Shown: positions 38,678 through 49,823, counted from the stretch's first letter. The stretch: 64,000 nt of DNA from an uncultured Pelagibacteraceae bacterium (GCA_902629585.1 CACORI010000001.1:94427-158426), one strand, 5' to 3'. The notes: generated by a model from the letters alone, not told the origin. A program made the numbers and translations.

Positions 38678-39347
38678 CTAGTTTTTTAGCCTTCTTAAAT
38701 AAGTTAATCATCATTTTGTTAGAAATTAATTTTGTATTAACATTTCTAGGACTTGGATGATAACTAGATAATATTATTAAACCATTTGGAAGAATTTGTG
38801 TTTTACCATGTTTAAAAACAAACTTCTGGTCAATACCAAATTTATATTTATACAATTTTATACAATTATCAAAAGCAACTTTTCCTAACGTAACAATTAC
38901 TTTTAGTTTTTTTAAGGATAAAATTTCTTCATCAAAAAATTTAGAACAATTTGAAATTTCATTACTCAAAGGTTTGTCTTCAGGCGGTACACACTTTAAA
39001 ATGTTAGTAATATAAGTAGATTTTAGTTTTAAATTATCATTTATATTTTTTGAAAAAGGAGAACTTGCAATTCCAACTTCATATAGGCACTTAAATAGAA
39101 AATCCCCTGATTTGTCACCTGTAAAAGCTCTACCAGTTCTAGTGCCACCATGAGCAGCAGGAGCAAGGCCAATTATAGCTAACTTGGAGTTTAAGTTTCC
39201 AAAACCAGGAACAGGTTTTCCCCAGTAAATCTCATGTATGTTTTGCTTTCTTTTAGTTGTACTTACTTTATTTACAAATTTAACTAATCTTGGGCATTTT
39301 TTACAATTAATTATTGTTTTATTTAAATCGTCTAATCTAATATCCAT
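38667..39347 (-). CDS. uracil-DNA glycosylase family protein (family 4/5-like)
   Basis: CKKCPRLVKF, GLAPAAHGGTRTGRAFTGDKSGDFLFKCLYEVG, TNILKCVPPEDKPL, LSSYHPSPRN. Confidence 0.9.
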   Translation of the reverse strand: MDIRLDDLNKTIINCKKCPRLVKFVNKVSTTKRKQNIHEIYWGKPVPGFGNLNSKLAIIGLAPAAHGGTRTGRAFTGDKSGDFLFKCLYEVGIASSPFSKNINDNLKLKSTYITNILKCVPPEDKPLSNEISNCSKFFDEEILSLKKLKVIVTLGKVAFDNCIKLYKYKFGIDQKFVFKHGKTQILPNGLIILSSYHPSPRNVNTKLISNKMMINLFKKAKKLAKF

Positions 39348-39350
39348 AAT

Positions 39351-39908
39351 ATGAAATTTTTAAAAATATTATTATTTATATTTATATCTTTAACTACATC
39401 TATTAAAGCAGATTTAAATGAAAATTTGTTAAATCAACTTCAGGACGGTAAAAAATTAATATTTATTAGACATGCTTATGCACCTGGAAGTGGAGATCCA
39501 AAAAATTTCAATTTAAACGATTGTTCTACACAAAGAAATTTAAGTGAGGAGGGAAGACAACAAGCTAAACATATTGGGGAATTTTTTAAAAAAAACAAAA
39601 TTAAAATAGATAAAGTTCTTTCTAGTGAATGGTGTAGATGCAAAGATACTGCAAAAATCGCTTTTAAAAATTTTTCTACTAATAGTTTCTTAAATTCTTT
39701 CTACAGCTCCAAATACGCAAAAAATAAGGATAAACAAATTAAAATGCTTAAAGAATATATTCAAAGTTTTAAAAGTAATAAAAATTTAATTTTAGTAACA
39801 CATTATGTATTGATATCTGAAATTTTAAATTACGGACCATCTTCAGGTGAAATAGTTGTTTCTGATAAAAATTTTAATATTATAGGAAGAGTAGAAATAA
39901 ATTATTAA
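39351..39908 (+). CDS. histidine phosphatase family protein
   Basis: Signal peptide; LIFIRHAYAPGSGDP (RHG-like), SSEWCRCKDTAKIAF, LVTHYVLISEIL. Confidence 0.88.
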   Translation: MKFLKILLFIFISLTTSIKADLNENLLNQLQDGKKLIFIRHAYAPGSGDPKNFNLNDCSTQRNLSEEGRQQAKHIGEFFKKNKIKIDKVLSSEWCRCKDTAKIAFKNFSTNSFLNSFYSSKYAKNKDKQIKMLKEYIQSFKSNKNLILVTHYVLISEILNYGPSSGEIVVSDKNFNIIGRVEINY

Positions 39909-39913
39909 AATAA

Positions 39914-40039
39914 ATGTCATCAAAAAGAGCAATGAAACAAGCACAAAAACAAGCTTATGCTAGGCATAGAAGTAATATAACGAATAGTAGATTTTCAAAT
40001 AAAAGAAAAAATAATTTCAAGAATAAGAAAAAAGTCTAG
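39914..40039 (+). CDS. small basic protein (41 aa)
   Basis: MSSKRAMKQAQKQAYARHRSNITNSRFSNKRKNNFKNKKKV*. Confidence 0.45.
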   Translation: MSSKRAMKQAQKQAYARHRSNITNSRFSNKRKNNFKNKKKV

Positions 40040-40479
40040 CTCTCTTTTTTAAATTTCTCAATATTTTTACAATTTGAAATTTTTGAAATACCTTCTTCAT
40101 CATTTAATACAGTCTTTATAAAAATTTCAGGTTTTCCGATTTCGAATAATATTTGCGTATAAAATTGAGGATAACCATGTTTATAAGTAAGTATTTTACC
40201 GTTTTCTTCATAAATATTTCTTACATATGTATTAGATTTCTTTACACTTAAATCAGTAATTCTATATTTCTTGTAGGTTTTTTCTTTGTACACATAATTT
40301 CTTGTCATGATCAATTCATCAAGATTTAATATGTATTCATTTTTCAAGAATTCATCTTGTTTGTCATCGCACGAACTCATAACTATAATTTCTGATTGAA
40401 GAGTTTGGATTTGAAATAAAATTATAAAAATTAAGATTAAAATTTTTGATAATCTAATTATCTTCATTTTTTTCAGCAA
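40036..40479 (-). CDS. hypothetical exported protein
   Basis: 147 aa with N-terminal signal-like hydrophobic segment; no recognised domain. Confidence 0.6.
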   Translation of the reverse strand: MLKKMKIIRLSKILILIFIILFQIQTLQSEIIVMSSCDDKQDEFLKNEYILNLDELIMTRNYVYKEKTYKKYRITDLSVKKSNTYVRNIYEENGKILTYKHGYPQFYTQILFEIGKPEIFIKTVLNDEEGISKISNCKNIEKFKKES

Positions 40480-40627
40480 AAAATAATCCTATTAGAAGCA
40501 ATGTTGTCCAGCCAAGACCTAAAAGTGCCTTTAAAATACTAGTTTCCGCGCTCCATATGTCTAAAACTAATGCTCCAAATATTAATCCAATAATATAAAC
40601 AATTATTACTTTTGAAGTATTACTCAT
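40454..40627 (-). CDS. small membrane protein (57 aa)
   Basis: MSNTSKVIIVYIIGLIFGALVLDIWSAETSILKALLGLGWTTLLLIGLFFAEKNEDN*. Confidence 0.5.
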   Translation of the reverse strand: MSNTSKVIIVYIIGLIFGALVLDIWSAETSILKALLGLGWTTLLLIGLFFAEKNEDN

Positions 40628-40781
40628 TTTTTAATTTTCTTTAAAAAGAAATATCATTATTTATTTTAAAGGTGAAATAATCATTTTAAAATCTATTAAA
40701 TTATTGAAGAAAAATAAATAAATTTACAATAATTGTCATTGGACAAATAGCTTCAATCATATATAAACCCCTTAAATTTGT

Positions 40782-40866
40782 GGGGCGATGGCGGAATTGG
40801 TAGACGCGTCGGTCTTAGGAACCGATAGAGCAATCTGTGAAGGTTCGAGTCCTTTTCGCCCTACCA
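40782..40866 (+). tRNA. tRNA-Leu (anticodon TAG)
   Basis: ggggcgatggcggaattggtagacgcg...ggtcttaggaacc...ggttcgagtccttttcgccctacca; long variable arm, encoded CCA. Confidence 0.93.
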
Positions 40867-40876
40867 TAAAAATTAT

Positions 40877-42301
40877 ATGAAAGTCACTGTAGAAAATAAA
40901 AAGGGTTTAAATAAAGACGTAAAAGTATTTGTCGATAAAAAGACAATGAACTCATATATAGATCAAAAATATGAGGAAATAAAAGGCACGGTAAATTTAA
41001 AAGGTTTCAGGCCCGGGAAAGTACCAAGAGAGATCCTTAGAAGACAATTTGGTAAAGCTGTTTTCAGTGAAGTTTTAGATAAAGTTTTAAAAGAAACTTC
41101 AACAAAAGCTCTAGAAGAAAATAAAATTAAACCAGCAGGGCAACCAAAGTTAGATCTAAAAATTTATGGAGAGGATAAAGATTTAGAATACATCATGTCC
41201 GTGACTGAACTACCTAAAGTGGATATTAAATCACTCGCAAATATAAAGTTTGATGAATATTCTGTTAAGATTGATGAAATTGAAGCTGATAAAAGAATTA
41301 AAGATATAGCAAAAAGTCAACCAAATTTTAAAGACGCTCCAGCAGATACTCAAAGTAAAGAGGGAGATTTAGTAACTTTTGATTACACAGCAACGGTTGA
41401 TGATAATCCTTTTAAAGGAAATGAAGGAAAAAATACTCAACTTACATTGGGTAAAGACTTATTTTTAAAAGGTTTTGATAAACAACTAATTGGAACAAAA
41501 AAGGGCGATGAAAAAATTGTGGAGGCAACATTACCTGAAAATTATCCAGAGAAAGAATTAATTAATAAAAAAGCAAAATTCAAATGTAAAATTAACAGCA
41601 TTAAAAATCCCGAGGAAGTAAAGATCAATGATGATTTTGCAAAAAATTTGGGTGCCAAGGATTTGAAAGATCTGAAATCTTTAATTTCAAAACAAATAAA
41701 TGATGAATATAAAAATTCATTAGATCGTCTTTCAAAAAATCAAATTTTGAAAGAAATTGAGAAATTTCAAATGTCAGAAATACCTGAAAATTTAATTGAA
41801 GAAGAGGTAAAAATTCTTTCTCAAGGAATGTCAGAGGAAGATGCAAAAAAAAGTAGAAAAAACTTTGAGAGTATAGCAAGAAAGAGGATTAAAGTTGGTT
41901 TAATTCTGAATGAATTTGGAGAACAAAATCAAATAAAAGTTACTGAGCAAGAATTACAAACTGAGGTACAAAAGCAGATAAGAATGATGCCTGGTCAAGA
42001 AAAAATGGTTATGGATTTTTACCAAAAAAATCCATCAGCATTAGCAAGTTTAAGGGGAACGGTTTATGAAGAAAAAATTATTAGTTCGATAAAAGAAAAG
42101 GCTAAAGCAAATAAGAAAGAGGTTTCTAAAGTCGAAGCAGAAAAAATATTGAAGGAATCTCAAGGACAGCCAGAAAATGAATCACCAAACAAGAAGGCTT
42201 CAATAAAAACTACGCCTAAATCAAAAGATGTTTCAAAAAAAACAACCTCAAAAAAATCTTCTAAAATAAAGACTTCTGTAAAAAAAGTTAGTAAAAAGTA
42301 A
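40877..42301 (+). CDS. tig: trigger factor
   Basis: NLKGFRPGKVPREILRRQFG, FKBP-like GDLVTFDYTATVDDNPF; upstream of clpP-clpX-lon. Confidence 0.95.
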   Translation: MKVTVENKKGLNKDVKVFVDKKTMNSYIDQKYEEIKGTVNLKGFRPGKVPREILRRQFGKAVFSEVLDKVLKETSTKALEENKIKPAGQPKLDLKIYGEDKDLEYIMSVTELPKVDIKSLANIKFDEYSVKIDEIEADKRIKDIAKSQPNFKDAPADTQSKEGDLVTFDYTATVDDNPFKGNEGKNTQLTLGKDLFLKGFDKQLIGTKKGDEKIVEATLPENYPEKELINKKAKFKCKINSIKNPEEVKINDDFAKNLGAKDLKDLKSLISKQINDEYKNSLDRLSKNQILKEIEKFQMSEIPENLIEEEVKILSQGMSEEDAKKSRKNFESIARKRIKVGLILNEFGEQNQIKVTEQELQTEVQKQIRMMPGQEKMVMDFYQKNPSALASLRGTVYEEKIISSIKEKAKANKKEVSKVEAEKILKESQGQPENESPNKKASIKTTPKSKDVSKKTTSKKSSKIKTSVKKVSKK

Positions 42302-42335
42302 TCTGAAGTTGTATAACTAAACCGAATCAAATTTT

Positions 42336-42944
42336 ATGAATAAAATTTCAGAACATATGAATAATTTAATTCCAATGGTTGTAGAACAATCAAACAAAGG
42401 TGAGAGAGCATATGATATTTATTCTAGACTTTTAAAAGAAAGAATCATTTTTTTAACTGGCCAGATTAACGACAATGTAGCGTCATTAATAACTGCTCAA
42501 CTACTATTTTTAGAGGCTGAGGACCCTAAAAAAGAAATTTATTTATATATTAATAGCCCAGGTGGTTTAGTTACAGCAGGTTTAGGAATTTATGATACTA
42601 TGCAGTATATTAAACCAGAAATTTCTACTTTATGTATTGGTCAAGCTGCATCAATGGGATCTTTTCTGCTCGCAGCAGGATCTAAAGAAAAAAGATTTTC
42701 TCTACCAAACTCAAGAATCATGGTCCATCAACCGTCGGCTGGATTTCAAGGTCAAGCAACAGATATAGAAATACATGCTAATGAAGTTTTATCTCTTAAA
42801 AAACGATTAAATGAAATTTATTCAAAACACACGGGTAAATCTGTAGATGAAATTAAAACTGCTTTAGAGCGAGATAATTTTATGACTGCTGATGCGGCAA
42901 AATCATTCGGTTTAATTGACGAAGTAGTGGAAAAAAGATCCTAA
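42336..42944 (+). CDS. clpP: ATP-dependent Clp protease proteolytic subunit
   Basis: [49 protein letters not shown]. Confidence 0.98.
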   Translation: MNKISEHMNNLIPMVVEQSNKGERAYDIYSRLLKERIIFLTGQINDNVASLITAQLLFLEAEDPKKEIYLYINSPGGLVTAGLGIYDTMQYIKPEISTLCIGQAASMGSFLLAAGSKEKRFSLPNSRIMVHQPSAGFQGQATDIEIHANEVLSLKKRLNEIYSKHTGKSVDEIKTALERDNFMTADAAKSFGLIDEVVEKRS

Positions 42945-43033
42945 GATACTATATATAGAATAATTGTTATTTGAAACTTGATAATAATGACTCTCATATA
43001 ATAAAGTAATTAAATTGATTCGTTTTAAAAATT

Positions 43034-44302
43034 ATGAATACAAGTAATAAAAATATTTTGTACTGCTCTTTTTGCGGAAAGAGTCAACACGAAGTTAGAA
43101 AACTTATTGCAGGCCCAACAGTTTTTATATGTGATGAATGTGTTGAGCTATGTATGGATATCATCAAAGAAGAGAGCAAAGATACGTTTGTTAAGCATCA
43201 AGATGGCCTTCCATCTCCAAAGGAGATTTGCACAATATTGGATGATTATGTAATTGGACAATCACATGCAAAAAAAGTTTTATCAGTGGCGGTACATAAC
43301 CATTATAAAAGATTAAATTATGAAAATAAAACTAGTAAAAATGTTGAATTAGCAAAATCAAATATTTTATTAGTTGGACCAACAGGATGTGGAAAAACAC
43401 TATTAGCACAAACACTAGCGCGAATATTAGATGTCCCTTTTACTATGGCAGATGCCACAACACTTACCGAAGCCGGCTATGTAGGTGAGGATGTTGAAAA
43501 TATTATTTTGAAATTACTTCAAGCAGCAGATTATAACGTTGAAAAAGCTCAAAGAGGAATTGTTTATATTGACGAAGTTGACAAGATAAGTAGAAAATCT
43601 GAGAACCCTTCAATAACTAGAGATGTATCAGGAGAAGGTGTCCAACAAGCTTTATTAAAAATAATGGAAGGAACTATTGCTAGTGTCCCTCCCCAAGGTG
43701 GAAGAAAACACCCTCAACAAGAATTTCTTCAGGTAGATACAACAAACATTTTATTTATTTGCGGAGGAGCATTTGCTGGACTTGATAAAATTATTTCTCA
43801 AAGAGATAAAGGTACAGCAATAGGGTTTGGAGCAGATGTTAAAAACACTCAAGATAAAAAAACAGGTGAATGGATGAAAAGTTTAGAACCTGAAGATTTA
43901 TTAAAGTATGGTTTAATTCCAGAATTTATTGGAAGACTACCAATGATTGCAACACTTGAAGATCTTGATGAAAAATCATTAGTAAAAATTCTACAGGAAC
44001 CAAAAAATTCTCTTACAAAGCAATATCAAGAATTATTCAAACTTGATGGGGCTAAACTAACTTTTAAAGATAATGCTCTTAAAGAGATAGCTCAAAAAGC
44101 CATTAGTAAAAAAACTGGAGCCAGGGGTTTAAGATCAATTTTAGAAAATATATTACTGAAAACTATGTACGATCTACCTAGCCAAGAGGATATTGAGGAA
44201 GTAATAGTAGATGTATCAGCTGTTAAGGGTCAAACGAATCCTATCTTGGTTCACACTAAGAGTGACAATAAGTCAAGATCTGGAAAAACGTCGGCGGCTT
44301 AA
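43034..44302 (+). CDS. clpX: ATP-dependent Clp protease ATP-binding subunit
   Basis: N-terminal zinc finger [11 protein letters not shown]...[53 protein letters not shown]. Confidence 0.98.
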   Translation: MNTSNKNILYCSFCGKSQHEVRKLIAGPTVFICDECVELCMDIIKEESKDTFVKHQDGLPSPKEICTILDDYVIGQSHAKKVLSVAVHNHYKRLNYENKTSKNVELAKSNILLVGPTGCGKTLLAQTLARILDVPFTMADATTLTEAGYVGEDVENIILKLLQAADYNVEKAQRGIVYIDEVDKISRKSENPSITRDVSGEGVQQALLKIMEGTIASVPPQGGRKHPQQEFLQVDTTNILFICGGAFAGLDKIISQRDKGTAIGFGADVKNTQDKKTGEWMKSLEPEDLLKYGLIPEFIGRLPMIATLEDLDEKSLVKILQEPKNSLTKQYQELFKLDGAKLTFKDNALKEIAQKAISKKTGARGLRSILENILLKTMYDLPSQEDIEEVIVDVSAVKGQTNPILVHTKSDNKSRSGKTSAA

Positions 44303-44364
44303 TATCACCTAAATAACTCACAAAAATATATTGCAAATTTGTATTTAATATCCATATTCTTCTT

Positions 44365-46743
44365 ATGGATATAAAAATATCATTACCATTATTGCCTCTT
44401 AGAGATATTGTAGTTTATCCGAGCATGGTAATTCCGTTATTTGTAGGTAGGGATAAGTCAATTTCAGCACTTAACGAAGTAATGAAAAAAGAAAAGAAAA
44501 TTATTCTTGTAACTCAAAAAAATTCAGAAATAGATGATCCTAAAAAGACTGATGTTTTTATGTATGGTTGTGAAGGAAATATTTTACAGCTTTTAAAACT
44601 TCCTGATGGAACAGTTAAAGTATTAGTTGAAGGTACAAGAAGAGTAAAGATATTAGATTTTAAAGATAACGAAAAATTTATTACATGTGAATACACACAC
44701 TATAAAGATATTATTGAGAAAGATGAAGATCTATTTCCATTAGCAGCGACAGCGATAAGACGATTAGAAAAATTAACCTCAATTAATAAAAAAATTTCAA
44801 ATGAAGCAATTAATACAATTAAACAGTTAAAGGATCCTTCACAAATAGCCGATAATATTGCATCACATATTACTGCTACTATTTCAGAAAAACAGCAAAT
44901 CTTTGAAACAGTTGACGTCAAAAAAAGACTGAATGCTATTATAAAAATCATGGAAAATGAAACTAGCATTATTGGTGTTGAAAAAAGAATTAGAGGAAGA
45001 GTTAAAACACAAATGGAAAAAACCCAGAGAGAATATTATTTAAATGAACAACTTAAAGCTATTCAAAAAGAATTAGGAGAAATAGAAGATGGCAAAGATG
45101 AGAGCACTAGCTTAAATAAAGCAATTTTAAAAGCCAAGATGCCCAAAGAAGTTGAGAAAAAATGTTTGCAAGAACTTAAAAAATTAAAAAATATGAGCCC
45201 AATGTCAGCTGAGGCTACTGTAGTTAGAAATTATTTAGATTGGATGACTGAACTGCCGTGGCATAAAAAAAGTGAGGTTGATATTGATTTGAAAAAAGCT
45301 TTAAACGTTCTGGACAAAGATCATTTTGGGCTTGAAAAGATTAAAGAAAGAATTGTAGAATTTTTAGCAGTCCAAAAAAGAATGGAGAAAATCAAAGGTC
45401 CAATCTTATGCTTAGTTGGACCCCCAGGTGTTGGTAAAACATCACTAGGTAAATCTATTGCCAAAGCTACTAACAGAGAATTTGTAAGAATGTCAGTTGG
45501 AGGTATGAGAGACGAGGCAGAAATTAGAGGCCATAGAAGAACTTATATTGGATCTTTACCGGGTAAAATTATTCAAATGATGAAAAAAGCAGGAACAAAA
45601 AATCCACTAATTTTACTTGATGAAATTGATAAAATTGGAAATGATTATAGGGGCGATCCTTCTTCAGCCCTATTAGAAGCATTAGACCCTGAACAAAATA
45701 CGACTTTTAATGATCATTATTTAGAAGTAGATTATGATTTATCAGACGTAATGTTTGTAACAACTGCAAATACCTTAAATATTCTTCCACCGCTTCTTGA
45801 TCGTATGGAAGTTATTAGACTGGCTGGATATACAGAAGATGAAAAAATCAATATAGCAAATAAATTTTTACTTCCAAAACAAATTAAGGACAATGGTGTT
45901 AAAGAAGAGGAAATGAAATTAGGTAATGATATTATTAAAGAAATTATTAGAAGTTACACAAAGGAATCTGGTGTGAGAAATTTAGAGAGAGAAATTTCGA
46001 AAATTGCTAGAAAAGTTGTAAAAAAAGTTGTGGCGGGTGAGGAAAAAGAAGTTAGTGTAAATAACAAAAATTTATCAGACTTTCTTGGTGTCCCTAAATT
46101 CAAATCAGGTGAGTTAGAAACTGAAAATAGAGTTGGAATAGTAACTGGCTTGGCTTGGACAGAATATGGTGGTGAAATACTTAAAATTGAAACAGTTACG
46201 ATGCCTGGAAAAGGAAGGATGCAAATTACAGGAAAATTAGGGGATGTAATGCAAGAGTCAGTCAAGGCTGCAAAGTCTTTTGTAAGATCAAAATGTTTAG
46301 AATATGGGATAATACCTCCTATATTTGAAAAAAAAGACTTTCATATTCATGTACCTGAAGGCGCTACGCCAAAAGATGGCCCGTCTGCTGGTATAGGAAT
46401 GGTAACCTCAATAGTTTCATCAATTACCAATATTCCGGTAAGAAAAGATGTTGCGATGACAGGAGAAGTTACTTTAACGGGACAAGTATTGCCCATAGGT
46501 GGACTAAAAGAAAAATTATTAGCAGCGCATAGAGCAGGTATAAAAGAGGTACTAATACCAAAAGAGAATGAAAAAGATCTGGTTGATATGCCTAAAAAAA
46601 TTGTAGATGAAATAAAAATCACACCCGTAGAATTTGCTGATGAAGTTTTAAAAATTGCACTCACAAAAGAACTCAAAAAGACTGAGTGGGTTGAGGTAGA
46701 TTTGTCTAAAAAAGATGATAAATCTCAAGCAAGTATACAATAA
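44365..46743 (+). CDS. lon: ATP-dependent protease Lon
   Basis: [53 protein letters not shown]; catalytic [11 protein letters not shown]. Confidence 0.98.
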   Translation: MDIKISLPLLPLRDIVVYPSMVIPLFVGRDKSISALNEVMKKEKKIILVTQKNSEIDDPKKTDVFMYGCEGNILQLLKLPDGTVKVLVEGTRRVKILDFKDNEKFITCEYTHYKDIIEKDEDLFPLAATAIRRLEKLTSINKKISNEAINTIKQLKDPSQIADNIASHITATISEKQQIFETVDVKKRLNAIIKIMENETSIIGVEKRIRGRVKTQMEKTQREYYLNEQLKAIQKELGEIEDGKDESTSLNKAILKAKMPKEVEKKCLQELKKLKNMSPMSAEATVVRNYLDWMTELPWHKKSEVDIDLKKALNVLDKDHFGLEKIKERIVEFLAVQKRMEKIKGPILCLVGPPGVGKTSLGKSIAKATNREFVRMSVGGMRDEAEIRGHRRTYIGSLPGKIIQMMKKAGTKNPLILLDEIDKIGNDYRGDPSSALLEALDPEQNTTFNDHYLEVDYDLSDVMFVTTANTLNILPPLLDRMEVIRLAGYTEDEKINIANKFLLPKQIKDNGVKEEEMKLGNDIIKEIIRSYTKESGVRNLEREISKIARKVVKKVVAGEEKEVSVNNKNLSDFLGVPKFKSGELETENRVGIVTGLAWTEYGGEILKIETVTMPGKGRMQITGKLGDVMQESVKAAKSFVRSKCLEYGIIPPIFEKKDFHIHVPEGATPKDGPSAGIGMVTSIVSSITNIPVRKDVAMTGEVTLTGQVLPIGGLKEKLLAAHRAGIKEVLIPKENEKDLVDMPKKIVDEIKITPVEFADEVLKIALTKELKKTEWVEVDLSKKDDKSQASIQ

Positions 46744-46758
46744 TTTACAATAAAGTTG

Positions 46759-46878
46759 ATGGAAATAACTATTATTCTAGTTTCGTTTATTTTTATTCTT
46801 TATTATTTATTAAGACCAACATCAAAAAAAGAAGAGGAAGATTTTAATTCTAAGAATAACTGGAGAGGGGGCTTTTAA
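46759..46878 (+). CDS. small single-TM protein (39 aa)
   Basis: MEITIILVSFIFILYYLLRPTSKKEEEDFNSKNNWRGGF*. Confidence 0.45.
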   Translation: MEITIILVSFIFILYYLLRPTSKKEEEDFNSKNNWRGGF

Positions 46879-46887
46879 TTCAAAAAC

Positions 46888-48093
46888 TTACAATCCTTTA
46901 GATAGAGCGAATCGTTCAAAAGTTTTTGAAATATAATTTAGTTCCTTAATAGTTAGACCTTGGTGACAACCTAATAAAATTCCGTTCTTCATTACATCAT
47001 CTGCAACGTCAGCAACATTTTCATGAGATTTATATTTCAAATTCTTCATAATAGGTTGTTTAAGAATATTTCCTGTAAATATTGTTCTTGTTTGAACATT
47101 ATTTTTTTCATAATAAATTTGTAATTGTTTTCTGTTAAATTTTTTATTTGATTTAATTACTAATGGAAATGCTAACCAAGGTGTTTTAACATTAGAGTAA
47201 GTCTCTGGTAATTTAAAATATTTTGAATATTTAAGAAAGTATTTTCTTAAATATTTAAAATTTCTTTCTCTTAATTTAATATTATTTTTCAATTTTTTTA
47301 TTTGTTCTATCGCAAATGCAGCTGATATTTCTGAGGGAAGAAAATTATACCCAAGTGCAGAAAAAATATATTTTTTATCATATTGTATACCAGATATCTT
47401 AATATCAAATCTGTCTGCAATTTTTTCAGACTCATTAAAAGTAGCTGAGGATCTACCCCAACCTCTCAGCAGTTTTGCATGTTTATAAAGTTTTTGATCA
47501 TTAAAACAAACAATACCACCAGAACCTGCACCATTGATTATATGAGATGCATAAAAACTATTTGTAGTAACATCGGATAGATTTCCAATATTTTTTTTAT
47601 TAACTGTATATCCAATAGTATCAGCTGAATCTTCAATGACTTTTAAATTATATTTCTTTGCGATTTTATTTATTTGCTTCCAATCTGCAATATTGCCCAA
47701 TAGATTTGGAATCATAATTGCTACTGTCTTTTTATTTATGGATTTTTCTATTTGAGTAGGATCAGCTAAAAATTTATTTTCTATAGATCCAATGAAATGT
47801 GGTATTAGCCCTAATTGATAAATAGGGGCAACTGTTGTTGAAAAGGTAAGTGCAGGAGTAATTACTTCGCTTCCTTTTTTAAATTTAAAAGAGCTTAAAG
47901 CAAGTAAATTTGCTGAGGAACCAGAATTAACCATCAATCCAAATTTTTTACCAAAAATTTTAGCAACCTTTTTTTCTAATATTTTTACATGAGGACCATC
48001 TATAAGATTTAAACTATGTTTTTTAAGAACTTTTAAAACTGCTTTTATTTCATTATGGTCGTAAACAGCTTTTCCATAAAAAATTTTTTTCAT
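46888..48093 (-). CDS. DegT/DnrJ/EryC1-family PLP protein, probably a sugar 3-dehydratase-like variant
   Basis: GLMVNSGSSANLLALSS, EDSADTIGYT, SFYASHIINGAGSGGIV, GYNFLPSEISAAFAIEQIKKL; His in the position normally occupied by PLP lysine. Confidence 0.88.
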   Translation of the reverse strand: MKKIFYGKAVYDHNEIKAVLKVLKKHSLNLIDGPHVKILEKKVAKIFGKKFGLMVNSGSSANLLALSSFKFKKGSEVITPALTFSTTVAPIYQLGLIPHFIGSIENKFLADPTQIEKSINKKTVAIMIPNLLGNIADWKQINKIAKKYNLKVIEDSADTIGYTVNKKNIGNLSDVTTNSFYASHIINGAGSGGIVCFNDQKLYKHAKLLRGWGRSSATFNESEKIADRFDIKISGIQYDKKYIFSALGYNFLPSEISAAFAIEQIKKLKNNIKLRERNFKYLRKYFLKYSKYFKLPETYSNVKTPWLAFPLVIKSNKKFNRKQLQIYYEKNNVQTRTIFTGNILKQPIMKNLKYKSHENVADVADDVMKNGILLGCHQGLTIKELNYISKTFERFALSKGL

Positions 48094-48204
48094 ATTGAGT
48101 TAATATAAGATTATTTAATAAAATATATAGATAAAATTTAAGTGAGACACTTAAGACAAAACTAGAAAATGTGATAAAAACTTTATATAAAAGATACATT
48201 CAGA

Positions 48205-49107
48205 ATGCCACTTGCAAATAATATAGAAAATTTAAATTTTAAAAAAGATATAACAATTATATTAGTATTATTTAAAGAGACATTGGAATTAGTTTCTCAA
48301 ACATTAAGTTCTCTTAAATTTTTTAAAGTAATAATTATTGATAATGGAAACGATGAAAGACTTAAAAAAAAAGTCGAAGCTCAATTTGTTTTAGAAAAAT
48401 ATATTTTAAATAAAAAAAATCTAGGTTTTTCTGCAGGATATAATCAAGGTATTAAATTATCTAAAACAGATTTTACATTAGTTTTAGGACCTGATTGTTT
48501 AATACATCAAAAGGATATTTTAACTCTTAAAGAAAAACTATTGGAAAATAAAGATTGTTTTCTAGTTTCTGCTACATCTTATGATCACAATGGAAATTTA
48601 ACTTATACAGGTGGACCTTTGCCTGAAAAGGGTGAAAAAAATATTATACTTGATATATCTGGAGACACTTGTGTGGATAGTATACTTGGTGCTTGTATGT
48701 TTTTTAAAACAAAAGATATTGTTCAAAATCAATTATTTTTTGATGAAAAATTTTTTCTCTATTACTCTGACGACGATTTGTGCAGACGGGTAAGAAAATT
48801 AAATAAAACAATTATTCAAATATATGATGCAAAATGTATCCATCAACATGGAAATTTGAAAATAAAAAATATTTTTATTAGAAAATTTGTTCGAGAATAT
48901 AACTTAAAATTTGATAAATTTTATTATTTTTATAAGATAGACAAACATCAAGAGGTATTGAATTCTTTTAGAAAAAAAGTTCCTTCATTTATTTTTAAAT
49001 TTTTTGTTAAGATTTTTTCATTAAATTTTTTAAAAGCAGTAGAAATATATTCACAAATTTTTGCTTATTATAAATTTAAATTTAAAATTTTAAAAAAGGA
49101 CGATTAA
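48205..49107 (+). CDS. family 2 glycosyltransferase
   Basis: VIIIDNGNDERLK, NKKNLGFSAGYNQGIKLSKTDFTLVLGPDC, DEKFFLYYSDDDLCRRVRK. Confidence 0.92.
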   Translation: MPLANNIENLNFKKDITIILVLFKETLELVSQTLSSLKFFKVIIIDNGNDERLKKKVEAQFVLEKYILNKKNLGFSAGYNQGIKLSKTDFTLVLGPDCLIHQKDILTLKEKLLENKDCFLVSATSYDHNGNLTYTGGPLPEKGEKNIILDISGDTCVDSILGACMFFKTKDIVQNQLFFDEKFFLYYSDDDLCRRVRKLNKTIIQIYDAKCIHQHGNLKIKNIFIRKFVREYNLKFDKFYYFYKIDKHQEVLNSFRKKVPSFIFKFFVKIFSLNFLKAVEIYSQIFAYYKFKFKILKKDD

Positions 49108-49498
49108 TTAAAATATTATTAATAAATGCAACTTTGATTGCTCTATCTGAGTTTTTACTCGAGTTTCTTTAATATTTATTGTATTCTGTAGATAATTAAT
49201 AATTGATACAAAACCAAAATTTGCATAAAAAAATTATAGCATATTCAATTTTATTTTTAATACTAAGACATTAACTTTTATAGCTTTTTTGACTTTTCAA
49301 AACTTTAATATTTCTAAAACAGTTACATTGATTATGATATTTCTGAATTTTAATTTAAAACAGTTTCATGAAGAAAATTATTTAGTACATTATAAGCACC
49401 CTTCACTAACAAAATTTTATTTTTTAAGCTATTTTACATAAGTAATTCAACTTGACCTTTTTGTGCTAAAAGATATAAAAATACTGTTTTTTGGTAAA

Positions 49499-49574
49499 GG
49501 GCGGTTAGCTCAGTTGGTAGAGCATCTCGTTTACACCGAGGGGGTCAAAGGTTCGAGTCCTTTACTGCCCACCA
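49499..49574 (+). tRNA. tRNA-Val (anticodon TAC)
   Basis: gggcggttagctcagttggtagagcatctcgtttacaccgagggggtcaaaggttcgagtcctttactgcccacca. Confidence 0.96.
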
Positions 49575-49588
49575 AAAAAGTCAAAAGT

Positions 49589-49665
49589 GGGGGTGTAGCT
49601 CAGTTGGTTAGAGCGATCGCCTGTCACGCGATAGGTCGAGGGTTCGAGTCCCTTCACTCCCGCCA
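49589..49665 (+). tRNA. tRNA-Asp (anticodon GTC)
   Basis: gggggtgtagctcagttggttagagcgatcgcctgtcacgcgataggtcgagggttcgagtcccttcactcccgcca. Confidence 0.96.
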
Positions 49666-49823
49666 CTTTTTTTGTGATTCTATCCAAACATTGCTAAGTA
49701 ATTGATTTTGTTGTGTTTTTTTTACAGCTCTTCGTAAATAGTTGATTTTGTTGAATTTTTTTTTATTGAAAATGTGACCTAACACCACTTCATCTAGCTA
49801 AAAAAGATGATATATATCCCACC

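Noticed and set aside
45954-46676. Antisense ORFs 45954..46265 and 46347..46676 inside lon
   Set aside because: Fully contained in the highly conserved lon coding frame; antisense open frames are expected by chance, with no recognisable protein features.
49463-49705. 80-aa ORF (MLKDIKILFFGKGRLAQLVEHLVYTEGVKG...)
   Set aside because: Translates straight through tRNA-Val and tRNA-Asp; the RLAQLVEHLVYTEGVKGSSPL pattern is a classic spurious translation of tRNA genes.
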